Origin: Amycolatopsis dendrobii
GTDB taxonomy: Bacteria; Actinomycetota; Actinomycetes; Mycobacteriales; Pseudonocardiaceae
NCBI RefSeq assembly: GCF_014145675.1
Contig: NZ_JACGZW010000009.1
Coordinates: 434,001 to 498,000 of the forward strand
DNA length: 64,000 nucleotides
Direction: 5' to 3'
In this document: positions 50,450 through 58,346 of the stretch, piece after piece
Numbering within the stretch: the stretch's first letter is position 1
Layout: each line of letters opens with the position of its first letter
Notes under the pieces: model-generated
Seen by the model: the letters and a program-made list of their open reading frames with translations, nothing else
The model's database searches: none
What the model was told of the DNA's origin: nothing
Translations under genes and position numbers: made by a program

Positions 50450-50818
50450 ATGGGTGCGATTCCGACTTTCGGCGGCGTTGCGTTCGACTGTCCGGACCCA
50501 GGGGCACTCGCCGGCTTCTATCGCTCCCTTCTTGAGTGGGACGAACCCGAGATCGCTCCGGACAACCACTGGGCCACGCTCGTCGACCCGCGCGGCGGCG
50601 TCCGGCTCGAATTCCAGCGGGTGGCGGGTTACCGCGCGCCCGAATGGCCGTCGCAGGACACGCCGCAGCAGGCGCATCTCGACCTTGACGTCCCCGATCT
50701 CGAGGCCGCTCACCAGCGCATTCTCGGGCTGGGCGCGAAGTTGCTCGACGATTCGCCGGAGACCTTCCGCGTGTACGCCGATCCGGCCGGCCACCCGTTC
50801 TGCCTCTGCGCCTGCTGA
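50450..50818 (+). CDS. VOC-family (glyoxalase-like) protein
   Basis: 122 aa from ATG 50450. The two beta-alpha-beta-beta-beta modules are seen: FGGVAFDCPDPGALAGFYRS with VRLEFQRV, and QAHLDLDVPDLEAAHQRILG with FRVYADPAGHPFCLC. His in QQAHLDLDV and Glu-containing VRLEFQ could be metal ligands. It could be a dioxygenase, isomerase or a resistance-type binding protein. A ribosome-binding AGGAGAGG lies 11 nt upstream, farther than usual. Confidence 0.75.
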   Translation: MGAIPTFGGVAFDCPDPGALAGFYRSLLEWDEPEIAPDNHWATLVDPRGGVRLEFQRVAGYRAPEWPSQDTPQQAHLDLDVPDLEAAHQRILGLGAKLLDDSPETFRVYADPAGHPFCLCAC

Positions 50819-50851
50819 CACGGCGCGCCGAATCCGCGTAGGGTCGGCGGG

Positions 50852-51217
50852 GTGATTTGTCCGAAGTGTCAGAACATGATGCGCACGGTCGACAAGAACG
50901 GCGTCCACATCGAGCAGTGCGACGGCTGCCGCGGAATCTTCCTCGACCGCGGCGAGCTGGAGCAGATCGCCGGTGCGGAGAGCGCTTTCTACCGGCAGCA
51001 GCCACCGCCGTACGGCCGGCCAGATTCGCCGCGCCCTTACCAAGGCGGGTACTCGGATTCGCCCCGGCCGTATCGGGGAGGGCATTCGGATTCGCCGCGC
51101 CCGTACCGAGGCGGGCACGCGGACTCGCCGCGGCCGTACCGCGATGGCTACGGGGATTCGCCGCGGCCGTACGGCGGACGCCGCAAGCGCAGCTTCCTCG
51201 AGAACCTCTTCGACTGA
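50852..51217 (+). CDS. zf-TFIIB-domain protein with repeated tail
   Basis: 121 aa from GTG 50852. The zinc ribbon is CPKCQNMM and EQCDGCRGIFLDRGELEQI (four Cys). From residue 50 the protein has five copies of an 11-residue repeat (DSPRPYRGGHS type). It ends RRKRSFLENLFD. Such small proteins may bind nucleic acid or a partner; function unknown. It is followed after one base by the P-loop gene. Confidence 0.8.
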   Translation: MICPKCQNMMRTVDKNGVHIEQCDGCRGIFLDRGELEQIAGAESAFYRQQPPPYGRPDSPRPYQGGYSDSPRPYRGGHSDSPRPYRGGHADSPRPYRDGYGDSPRPYGGRRKRSFLENLFD

Positions 51218-51218
51218 G

Positions 51219-51860
51219 TTGTCCACCGATCCGGTAGCGCTCGACCTGCGGATTTGTCCGGCCTGTGGCGACCGTGCGAGTTGTCCACAGGCCGACGGGA
51301 ACCTCTTGTGGTGCGCGGAGTGCGGACACCGGTGGCCGTTTCGGCGGCTGCCGTTGTTCGCGTTGACCGGGCCGAGCGCGGGCGGCAAATCGACGGTCGG
51401 GCCGAAGCTGGCGCAGCGGTTGGCAGGAGAGGCCGTTGTGCTGGAGCAGGACGTGCTGTGGACCGGCGCGTTGCGCGACGACGTCCCGGGGAATCCGGCG
51501 TTCCGCGGGGCTTGGCTGCGGATGGCGGCGATGTTGCACCAGAACGGACGGCCGGTCGTGCTGTGCGGGACGGTCGCGCCGCAGGAGCTGGAACCGTTGC
51601 CAGAGCGCGTTTTCTTCTCGGGGGTGCACTACCTGGCGCTGGTCGCGGACAACGAGACCCTCCGGCGGCGATTGCGCGCCCGGCCGGCGTGGCGGGAATG
51701 GGACGAGCCGCGGATCGAGGAGATGCTCGAGTTCAACCTGTGGATACGTGGGCAGGTCGAGTGCATCGACACGACGGAGGCTCCGCTCGACGATGTCGTG
51801 ACCGCGGTAGAGAAGTGGGTTCGGGCCAGAATTGGGTCGGACCCAGGAATCGGTGTGTGA
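51219..51860 (+). CDS. Zinc-ribbon P-loop kinase-like protein
   Basis: 213 aa from TTG 51219, the only start close to the open frame that includes the zinc ribbon; it follows the upstream stop by one base. ICPACG and WCAECGHRW give four Cys. Walker A is LTGPSAGGKSTVGPKLA, and VVLCGTVAPQE fits a Walker B or lid region, so it resembles small nucleotide or nucleoside kinases. The substrate is unknown. Likely co-transcribed with the zf-TFIIB gene. Confidence 0.72.
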   Translation: MSTDPVALDLRICPACGDRASCPQADGNLLWCAECGHRWPFRRLPLFALTGPSAGGKSTVGPKLAQRLAGEAVVLEQDVLWTGALRDDVPGNPAFRGAWLRMAAMLHQNGRPVVLCGTVAPQELEPLPERVFFSGVHYLALVADNETLRRRLRARPAWREWDEPRIEEMLEFNLWIRGQVECIDTTEAPLDDVVTAVEKWVRARIGSDPGIGV

Positions 51861-51981
51861 GCTGGGTTCGACCCAGCGAACCTTCACGATTCTTCCGCGC
51901 GGAGCCGTTCGTCGTAATGCCGCTGGGATTCGCCAAGCGGGGTAAGGGAGTACTCGACTCCGGCAGGAGACGTCGGCAGCA

Positions 51982-52250
51982 CTCGCCGCACGATCTGCTG
52001 ACGAACTCGAAGAAGTGGTCGATCGGCTGGCGCGCAACATCGCCGCGTTGCCGGTAGGAGTGATCGCCGCGGTGAAACAAGCTGTCGTTCCGGATGATCT
52101 GGCCACGGGATTTCAGCGGGAACACGACGCTTGGGCGGGACAGTTCACGCGTCCCGCCGCGGAAGCGCTGATTCGCGGTGGATTGGCGCGGGGCGCGCAA
52201 ACGCGGGCAGGCGAACGTGATCTGGAGGGCTGCTTCGCGAGCTGGCGGGT
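51982..52250 (+). pseudogene. Enoyl-CoA hydratase C-terminal remnant
   Basis: The frame reads ADELEEVVDRLARNIAALPV and FQREHDAWAGQFTRPAAEAL, then ARGAQTRAGERDLEGCF. This is the C-terminal quarter of an enoyl-CoA hydratase/isomerase. There is no upstream catalytic part; the frame is closed by TAA near 51940 and no ribosome-binding site is seen. A GTG at 52015 could start a short product, but it would run on into the antisense of the next gene. Confidence 0.6.
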
Positions 52251-52253
52251 TGA

Positions 52254-53393
52254 TCAGCCGCACGGCCAGCGATTCTCGGATTGTGGCTCGTCCAACCAGA
52301 AGGTCTGTTCGTCGCTGGTGACCGTGAGACCGAAGCGCGACCGGCTGGGACGTCCGAGCGATTCCCAGCGACGGTGCGCGTCCTCGGCGATATCCCATAA
52401 CGCGCGCGGACCTCCTTGCGCTACCTCGAAACCGGATTCCGTGCGACGGGTGCGGGCCCAGGAACCGTCCTGATGGGACAGTGCGAAGGCGCCGCTCGGG
52501 TCGACGTGCACGGGGCGCACCTCCGGTAGCTCCAGCGACGCGAAGAACTCGAAATGTCGTTGTGGTTTAAGCACATCTGTCATCGACAGTTCCGTTGACC
52601 GCCATTGCGCATCAGTAGCGGGCGGCACGTCGGCGAGTGGTGGCAGGCGATGCGCGCGCAGGGGCATGAAGCGGCCGTCGCGGGCCAGGACCTGGCCCTC
52701 GGCGGTCGCGCCTTCGCCTGCGGTGAGGCGGACGAGCCCGCCGCCGAGCGGGCGGTTGAGGGTGGTGACGATGTGCCCGCCAGGGAGTGTTTGATCAAGC
52801 CAGGCAAGGGGAATGCGGGAGACCGATGCGGTGCACAGGACCCGGTCGAAGAGCACTCCGGCCGGGAAGCCGAGTGCGCCGTCGCCGGTAGCGCACGCGG
52901 GGGCGTAGCCGCAGGAGGCGAGGCGTTCCTGCGCGGCGGCCGCGATGGCCGGATCGATATCCACTGTGGACACTTGGCCGGAACCGCAGCGGTGGCACAG
53001 CAAACCCGCGTTGTAGCCGGTTCCGGTGCCGATCTCCAGTACTCGATCACCGTCGCGGACCAGGAGTTCTTCCAGCATGATCGCCATGATCGCGGGCATG
53101 CTGGACGAACTGGTCGGCACTCCGGGGACCGGACCGCGGGCGCGGGCGCGGTCCCAGAGCGACGGGTCGTCGTCGAGCTGGGTGACCAGGACGTCGCGTG
53201 AATAGACGCGGTCCAGCCAGTCCGGATCGCCGCGGTCGACCGCCGCCCAGCCGTTGCCCGATGGCACGAAAAAGCGCGGCAGGAACGCGTGCCGGGGGAC
53301 GGTCGCGAAGGCGTCGATCCAGGCCTCGTCGTGCAGCACGTCCTCTTCGACGAGGTGCCGGACCAGGCGTCGACGCAACCGTTGTGCCCGCAT
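52254..53393 (-). CDS. PCMT-like SAM methyltransferase
   Basis: 379 aa from ATG 53393. N-terminal half resembles protein-L-isoaspartate O-methyltransferase: AFATVPRHAFLPRFF, then VLEIGTGTGYNAGLLCHRCG (SAM loop) and STVDIDPAIAAAAQERLA. The longer-than-usual C-terminal domain (about 150 residues) is typical of actinobacterial PCMT homologues that modify peptides in graspetide or lanthipeptide systems, but no ATP-grasp or precursor gene is nearby, so only a general call is made. Confidence 0.75.
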   Translation of the reverse strand: MRAQRLRRRLVRHLVEEDVLHDEAWIDAFATVPRHAFLPRFFVPSGNGWAAVDRGDPDWLDRVYSRDVLVTQLDDDPSLWDRARARGPVPGVPTSSSSMPAIMAIMLEELLVRDGDRVLEIGTGTGYNAGLLCHRCGSGQVSTVDIDPAIAAAAQERLASCGYAPACATGDGALGFPAGVLFDRVLCTASVSRIPLAWLDQTLPGGHIVTTLNRPLGGGLVRLTAGEGATAEGQVLARDGRFMPLRAHRLPPLADVPPATDAQWRSTELSMTDVLKPQRHFEFFASLELPEVRPVHVDPSGAFALSHQDGSWARTRRTESGFEVAQGGPRALWDIAEDAHRRWESLGRPSRSRFGLTVTSDEQTFWLDEPQSENRWPCG

Positions 53394-53433
53394 AAGCCCA
53401 GGGTAACGGGGTGAGCGGAACCACACCCGATGG

Positions 53434-53477
53434 TTGCAAGCAGGGTGCTTGCAATAGCTAGCACGCGAGCGTACTGT
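53434..53477 (+). promoter_or_regulatory. Promoter with overlapping palindrome, XRE-hbhA operon
   Basis: TTGCAAGCA (53434-53442) and TGCTTGCAA (53446-53454) form a perfect 9-bp palindrome with a GGG centre. The right arm contains the -35 TTGCAA (53449-53454), 17 bp from the -10 TACTGT (53472-53477). A bound repressor, perhaps the XRE product, would block initiation. Confidence 0.6.
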
Positions 53478-53503
53478 CGAGTAGGTCGCGAGGAGGTGAC
53501 CGG

Positions 53504-53932
53504 ATGACAGAACCCGGCGGAGCACAGCGCCCCATGGACAAGGTCGCGGACATCGCCTCCGACATCGGCGAGTACATCCGCCAGCAGCGCAGTTCCGCGA
53601 AGATTTCGCTGCGCCAGCTGTCGAAACTCGCCGGAGTGTCCAATCCGTACCTGAGCCAGATCGAGCGCGGGGTCCGCAAACCCAGCGCGGAGATCCTCCA
53701 GCAGATCGCCAAAGGGCTGCGGATCTCGGCCGAAGCGTTGTACGTGCAGGCCGGGATTCTCGACCTGCCGACCGGCGGCCCGGTCGGCGACGCGATCCGC
53801 GCCGACGCCGAGCTGACCGAACGGCAGAAGCAGGTCCTGCTCGACGTCTACGAGTCCTTCCGGCGCGAAAACGCCGCCGCGAGCACCACCGCACCGAAGA
53901 CCACCCAAGAGACCACTGAGGAGTCGGCATGA
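53504..53932 (+). CDS. XRE-family regulator upstream of hbhA
   Basis: 142 aa from ATG 53504, with GAGGAGG 9 nt upstream. HTH: ISLRQLSKLAGVSNPYLSQI and ERGVRKPSAEILQQIAKGL. It occupies the same position as mycobacterial Rv0474 before hbhA (Rv0475). Tail is Thr/Glu-rich. The next ATG overlaps its stop by 4 nt (ATGA). Confidence 0.85.
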   Translation: MTEPGGAQRPMDKVADIASDIGEYIRQQRSSAKISLRQLSKLAGVSNPYLSQIERGVRKPSAEILQQIAKGLRISAEALYVQAGILDLPTGGPVGDAIRADAELTERQKQVLLDVYESFRRENAAASTTAPKTTQETTEESA

Positions 53933-54612
53933 CCACGCCCAAGACCGAGGACGTCCGCAAGGCTGTCAACACTGCGCTCGACCAGGTCCGCACCCCGCTG
54001 CTCGCCGCGCTCGGCGCGGGCAACCTGGCCAGCCAGGCCGTGACCGACGCGGTCGCCAAGGCCCGCGCCAACGTCACCAAGAACACTGAGGCCGCCCGCA
54101 AGGGCCTCGAGGAGCTGCCGACCGACGTCGAGAGCCTCCGCGAGAAGCTCGACCCGGCCGAACTGCGCAAGGCCATCGACGAGTACACCGAGGCCGCGCT
54201 GAAGCTGTACAACAAGCTGGCCGAGTCCGGCGAGCAGGCGTGGGACAAGATCGCCGCGCAGCCGCAGGTCAAGAAGGCCCTTGAGCAGCTGGACGACGCG
54301 CTGACCGCCGCGCAGGAGCGCGTCGACGGCCTGACCGAGGAGACCCGCGAGCGCGTCGACGGCGTGCTGGCGAAGGTCACCAAGCGCACCCGTTCCGCTG
54401 GTGAGAAGGCCGCCCGCAAGGTGACCGAGGTGGCAGGCGAGACCGCGGACGCGGTTGAGGAAATCGGCGAGAACGTCGCGCACGAGACCCGTTCGGTGGC
54501 CCGCAAGGCCGCGAACCGCACCGCGCCGAAGACCGCCACCCCGGCCCGTCGCACGACGACCAGCACGACGGCGAACGCGAAGAAGCCGGCCGCGCCGAAG
54601 ACGGAGAAGTGA
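53929..54612 (+). CDS. hbhA: Heparin-binding hemagglutinin-like protein
   Basis: 227 aa. Residues 5-190 are a long coiled coil (many Ala/Glu/Lys heptads, such as ALEQLDDALTAAQERVDGL). The C terminus is a Lys/Ala/Thr/Pro-rich tail (TANAKKPAAPKTEK), equivalent to the heparin-binding tail of mycobacterial HbhA but shorter. In soil actinomycetes it probably links the envelope or participates in lipid inclusion/cell-wall functions rather than adhesion to host. The gene order XRE-hbhA-DUF2516 matches Mycobacterium. A terminator hairpin follows. Confidence 0.8.
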   Translation: MTTPKTEDVRKAVNTALDQVRTPLLAALGAGNLASQAVTDAVAKARANVTKNTEAARKGLEELPTDVESLREKLDPAELRKAIDEYTEAALKLYNKLAESGEQAWDKIAAQPQVKKALEQLDDALTAAQERVDGLTEETRERVDGVLAKVTKRTRSAGEKAARKVTEVAGETADAVEEIGENVAHETRSVARKAANRTAPKTATPARRTTTSTTANAKKPAAPKTEK

Positions 54613-54726
54613 CGGCGGAGTCGCTGTCGCAGTGACTGCGGTTCGGGTGCTTAGGCACCTGGAACCGTTGGGGCGGAACGGTTTGCGCCGGGTCGCCGAG
54701 GGCGAGAATTGAAGATCGAGGGGTCG

Positions 54727-54764
54727 CACGGCGGCCGGGCCGAGAAATGGGCCCGGCCGCCGTG
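54727..54764 (+). terminator. 15-bp hairpin terminator of hbhA
   Basis: CACGGCGGCCGGGCC (54727-54741) pairs perfectly with 54750-54764; the loop is GAGAAATG. It lies 115 bp past the hbhA stop. Confidence 0.75.
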
Positions 54765-55070
54765 TGCTGTGTTGGGGATGTTTCGGGGTGCTGCCGGGTC
54801 ATGGGGTTGGCGGCGGTCTCGCTGTGTTGGGGGTCGTGCCGCCGTGCTGCATGGCGGGCGGTGCCGGGGGAGTGCGGGGTGCGGCTGTGATTGGGGCGTT
54901 TCGGCGGGGCGGTGTCTGCCGTGTCGGGGGCGGTGGTGCCGGGCTGCTGCATAGCGGACTGGGCGGCGTGCCGCTGAGTCAGGGGACGGTGCCGCCGCTC
55001 CCGTGAGCGGTTCGGAGAGCCGGTTGGTCCGGCCGTCGTGTGCGGCGGCGGGTGTCGCGGCGAAGTCGAT

Positions 55071-55225
55071 GTTGGGTCGAACCTAACTCGGGCGAGCTTC
55101 GTTAGGCTCGACCTAGGCTCCCAGCGGCGAGCTGGGCCGGACCGAGATTCACGGGCGACGAGCTGGGTCCGACCTAGGCTCACGGCAGCAGCCTGGGTCC
55201 GGCCTAAGCCGAGACAGCCGAGCCG
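55071..55225. repeat. Degenerate GGGTCSRACCTA repeats
   Basis: A motif resembling GCTGGGTCCGACCTAGGCTC recurs about every 30 bp (near 55074, 55105, 55132, 55160 and 55191). The short unit TGGGTCGRACCCA also occurs at 51836-51872. The rest of 54765-55367 is low-complexity; no gene is supported in this 600-bp interval. Confidence 0.45.
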
Positions 55226-55367
55226 GAGTGACCGTTGTCACCCCAAGCTCGCTCCCTGCGGCTCACTGCGGCCAAACCTGGCCAACCCGAGCCTGACCAG
55301 CAGTCACAGCGCCGTGCCGGGTTTCGGGGGAGCGGGCGGCGTGGGCGGTTTGCCGTAAGCTGGCTGC

Positions 55368-55667
55368 GTGCTGGTTGCCGATTGGATCCTCTGGGTCATC
55401 CACTGGGGCAGCGCCTTGGTCGGGCTCTTCGCCTTCGTTCACGCGCTGCTCCAGCGAGCCGACGCGTACTCGGCGGCCGATCGCAAGACCAAGCCGATCT
55501 GGATGCTGATCACCGGCGGGGCCACGATCGCGCTGGTGCTGTTCCCGCTTCAGGGGAACGGCGTCGGGTTCATCTTCTGGGTTCCCGCGATGGCGGCGGC
55601 GCTCGTCTACATCGTCGACGTGCGGCCGAAGCTCATCGAGGTTCAGCGGGGCCACCGCAACTGGTGA
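55368..55667 (+). CDS. DUF2516 membrane protein
   Basis: 99 aa from GTG 55368. TAAGCT ends six bases before, so leaderless. Three membrane segments: LVADWILWVIHWGSALVGLF, PIWMLITGGATIALVLFPLQ and GFIFWVPAMAAALVYIVDVR. Mycobacterial Rv0476, directly after hbhA, is the counterpart. Function unknown. Confidence 0.82.
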   Translation: MLVADWILWVIHWGSALVGLFAFVHALLQRADAYSAADRKTKPIWMLITGGATIALVLFPLQGNGVGFIFWVPAMAAALVYIVDVRPKLIEVQRGHRNW

Positions 55668-55698
55668 CCGGAGCGGCGGGCGGATTACATTCGGGCCC

Positions 55699-56244
55699 GT
55701 GACCACCTGGACTATCGCCGGAAGCCTCACCGTCGTTCCCGCGCCGACCCGTACTGACCTGCTTGCCGAACCCGTCGCCAAGGCGCTTGCCGCGATGCCC
55801 GCGCCGGACGAGCTCGGCGTCACCGAGATCGATCCGGAGCTCGCCGACACCGCCGCGTTCTGCGAGGCGTACGGCTCGCCGTTGACCGCCTCCGCGAACT
55901 GCGTTGTGGTCGCCGGCAAGCGGGCCGGCGAGGTCCGGTTCGCCGCGGCCCTCGTGCTCGCGACCACCCGCGCCGACGTCAACGGCGTCATCAAGCGCCG
56001 TCTCGATGTGCGCAAGGCGTCGTTCGCTCCGATGGACGAGGCCGTTTCGCTCACCGGCATGGAGTACGGCGGCATCACGCCCGTCGGGCTGCCCGCGGAC
56101 TGGCCGATCCTCATCGACCAGGCCGTCGCGGACGCGCCGGAGCTGGTGATCGGCAGCGGGATCCGCGGCAGCAAGCTCCTGATCTCCGGTGCGGCGCTCG
56201 CGGGGCTGCCGAACGCCGAGGTCATCGACGGGCTCGCGCGCTGA
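55699..56244 (+). CDS. YbaK/EbsC family aminoacyl-tRNA deacylase-like protein
   Basis: 181 aa from GTG 55699. TACATT ends seven bases before, so leaderless. The YbaK fold is visible: SANCVVVAGKRAGEVRFAAA in the middle and SLTGMEYGGITPVGLPADWP, the family glycine loop. YbaK-type proteins hydrolyse mischarged tRNAs (Cys-tRNAPro and others); specificity is not predictable here. Confidence 0.82.
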   Translation: MTTWTIAGSLTVVPAPTRTDLLAEPVAKALAAMPAPDELGVTEIDPELADTAAFCEAYGSPLTASANCVVVAGKRAGEVRFAAALVLATTRADVNGVIKRRLDVRKASFAPMDEAVSLTGMEYGGITPVGLPADWPILIDQAVADAPELVIGSGIRGSKLLISGAALAGLPNAEVIDGLAR

Positions 56245-56254
56245 ACTGTCCATA

Positions 56255-57628
56255 GTGGACGAACCAGTCGAAGTCAGCCCGGCTGCCCTCGAAGCGCTTA
56301 GGCGGCAGCGTGAAGCAATGCTGGCCGCGCTGGACGAGGACCGCCCGGTCTACGGCGTCAACACCGGCATGGGACGGCTCGCCGGAACGCGGCTCACCGC
56401 CGGGCAGCAGGCCGATCACCAGCGCAATCTGCTGGTCGGCCGGGCCGTCGGGGGGAAGCCGTGGTTGTCGCCGGAGTTGACTCGGGCGTTGCTGCGCATG
56501 CGGCTGCGCGGGTTTCTCCGGGGCGACGCGGCGGTCAGTCCCGAGCTGGTCACCTTCCTCGCGGACCGGCTCAACGACGGGTTCCTCCCCGCCGTCCCGC
56601 GCGACAGTCTCGGCAGCGCGGGCGAGATCATCCCGCTGGCGCACGCGTTCCAGACCTTCGTCGGACTCGGCACGGTCATCGAGGACGGCGCCGAAGTCCC
56701 GGCGGCGGAAGCGCTGGACCGGCGCGGGGTGCGTCCGTTCGTGCTCGGGCCGAAGGAAGGGGCGAGCCTGATTCAAGGTTCGCCGCTGGCCGAGGCGTAC
56801 GCGTGGGTGTGCGGCGAGAGACTGCGTCGGCTGCTCGAATGGCAGACGGTCTGCGCGGCGATCACCGTGGACGTTCTTGGCGCGCCACAAGCGATCTACC
56901 GCGGCACCCGCGTCGAGAAGCTCATCGAAGGGGCCGCCGCGAAAAAGGGAGTCGTGCAGGCACCGATCTCGGTGCGAGTCGGGCCGAAAGTACTCGAATA
57001 CGTCGGCCGGACTGTCGAGGAGCTACGGGAAACCTTGCGAGAGTCCTGGGAAACTCCCGCGGACTCACCGGCCTTCGTAAACGGCGAGTTCGTCCCGGCA
57101 ACCGGCTATCACGCCGCCGCGCTCGGGCTGAGGATGGACGCGGTCAAGGCCGCCCTCGTCCACGCGGCAGAGGTGTCGGTACAACGCCTTCACCGCCTCC
57201 TCGACCCGCAGTTCAGCGGTTTGCCGCCGCAGCTTGCGGTGGATCCGGGGCCGCAGGCCGGGCTTACGCCGTTGCACAAACGCGCGGCCGGCGAGCTGCA
57301 CGCGATGCGACGGCTGGCCGCACCGGCGACGCTCGGGTCGCTGGATACTTCCGCTGGTCAGGAGGATGTGCAAGCGTTTGCCAGCAAGGCCGGAGCCGAG
57401 CTGGAGACAGTCATCGAACGCTTCTTCGCGATCACCGCGTGCGAGCTGATCGCTGGGCGGCAGGCTCGGTATCTGCGCAAAGCAGAAGGCGCGCCGAGGC
57501 TGGCCGACGCATACGCCTGGCTCGCGGAGAGAGTTGAGCCGGTGGTGGTCGACCGGTCGCTGGGGCCGGAGATCGACCGGCTGGCCGCGGTGTGTCGTGA
57601 GAGTTCATGCCGGTTAGAACCGGCATGA
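56255..57628 (+). CDS. Histidine ammonia-lyase-like protein lacking MIO triad
   Basis: 457 aa from GTG 56255. The fold is that of the aromatic amino acid ammonia-lyases: YGVNTGMGRLAG (substrate Tyr loop) at residue 33, then SLGSAGEIIPLAHAF near 115, GPKEGASLIQGSPLAEAYAW near 160, and RGTRVEKLIEGAA. The segment SLGSAGEIIPLAH aligns with the SVGASGDLAPLAH motif of HAL/PAL, so the Ala-Ser-Gly that cyclises into MIO reads Ser-Ala-Gly. Without the central Ser, MIO cannot form. HAL-fold enzymes that lack MIO include ergothionase, which eliminates trimethylamine from ergothioneine. The downstream transporter genes for quaternary amines fit that type of role. The last ten residues are encoded inside a palindromic repeat. 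Confidence 0.78.
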   Translation: MDEPVEVSPAALEALRRQREAMLAALDEDRPVYGVNTGMGRLAGTRLTAGQQADHQRNLLVGRAVGGKPWLSPELTRALLRMRLRGFLRGDAAVSPELVTFLADRLNDGFLPAVPRDSLGSAGEIIPLAHAFQTFVGLGTVIEDGAEVPAAEALDRRGVRPFVLGPKEGASLIQGSPLAEAYAWVCGERLRRLLEWQTVCAAITVDVLGAPQAIYRGTRVEKLIEGAAAKKGVVQAPISVRVGPKVLEYVGRTVEELRETLRESWETPADSPAFVNGEFVPATGYHAAALGLRMDAVKAALVHAAEVSVQRLHRLLDPQFSGLPPQLAVDPGPQAGLTPLHKRAAGELHAMRRLAAPATLGSLDTSAGQEDVQAFASKAGAELETVIERFFAITACELIAGRQARYLRKAEGAPRLADAYAWLAERVEPVVVDRSLGPEIDRLAAVCRESSCRLEPA

Positions 57629-57637
57629 ACACTCACG
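57596..57637. repeat. Palindromic repeat, copy 1
   Basis: CGTGAG, A, GTTCATGCCGGTT, AG, AACCGGCATGAAC, A, CTCACG: a 19-bp arm with one A-A mismatch. It contains the stop codons of both the lyase-like gene and the convergent permease gene, so it encodes both C termini. The core GCCGGTTAGAACCGGC is shared with copy 2. Confidence 0.8.
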
Positions 57638-58346
57638 AGTCCCGACGTGCCTGTTGAAGCGCCAACCCGCGAGGCGTAGCCAGCTTCGTCAGCAGCGCGA
57701 ACAGCCCCTCGCACACCAGTGCCAGGATCACCACCGCCAGACCGCCGCCGAAGATTTCGCCGTGGCCCTGCTCGCCGAGGGCGAAACCGTCCACGATGTA
57801 GCGGCCGAGACCGCCGCCGTCGTTGACGATCGCGCCGATCGCGACCGTCGCGATCAGTTGCAGGAACGCCACTCGCGCGGCGGCCACGATCACCGGCGAC
57901 GACAGCGGCAGTTCCACGCGCAGCATGATCTGCCATTCGCGATACCCGGTGCCGCGCGCCGCGTCGACGACGTCCTGTTCCACCTGCACCACGCCCGCGT
58001 AGGTGTTGGTGAACAGCGGCGGCAGCGCCAGTGCGACGAGCGCGAGCAGCAGCGGCCAGAAGTCTGTGTTCGCGCCCCACCTGCTGGCCAGGAACCAGAA
58101 CAGGATGATCAGCCCGAAACTCGGGATCGCGCGGCCGATGTTCACCGCGCTGCTCGCCAGGAACTGGCCGCGCCGGTAATGCCCGAGCCACAGCGCGAGC
58201 GGGACGGTCAGGAGGATCGAGAGCACCAGCGCCAGCGCGGAAAACCACAGATGCTGCACGGTCCGGAACGGAATCCCGGCCGGATCGGTCCAGCTCCAGC
58301 GGTTCGGGTCGGCGAGCCAGTGGCTCAGCTGCTCGAAAAAACTCAT
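57633..58346 (-). CDS. Quaternary-amine ABC permease (OpuCB/OpuCD-like)
   Basis: 237 aa from ATG 58346, which overlaps the upstream permease stop (ATGA). About five transmembrane helices. The EAA-type cytoplasmic loop DAARGTGYREWQIMLRVELP is present, and NIGRAIPSFGLIILFWFLAS is the family TM motif. N-terminal residues before TM1 (NRWSWTDPAGIPFRTVQHLW) are typical of OpuC subunits. Works with the second permease, the lipoprotein at 59176 and an ATPase not found in this window. Confidence 0.85.
   Translation of the reverse strand: MSFFEQLSHWLADPNRWSWTDPAGIPFRTVQHLWFSALALVLSILLTVPLALWLGHYRRGQFLASSAVNIGRAIPSFGLIILFWFLASRWGANTDFWPLLLALVALALPPLFTNTYAGVVQVEQDVVDAARGTGYREWQIMLRVELPLSSPVIVAAARVAFLQLIATVAIGAIVNDGGGLGRYIVDGFALGEQGHGEIFGGGLAVVILALVCEGLFALLTKLATPRGLALQQARRDS

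Noticed and set aside
51281..51289. Isolated TTGTCCACA within the P-loop gene
   Set aside because: A single box inside coding sequence; not part of the 49.7-49.9 kb cluster.
52254..53393. RiPP gene cluster around the PCMT-like methyltransferase
   Set aside because: No ATP-grasp ligase, lanthipeptide synthetase or precursor peptide gene is found nearby.
54377..55183. Reverse-strand 268-aa open frame after hbhA
   Set aside because: Low-complexity Arg/Pro/His/Thr composition, antisense to hbhA in part, and no ribosome-binding site; codon positions follow hbhA, not this frame.
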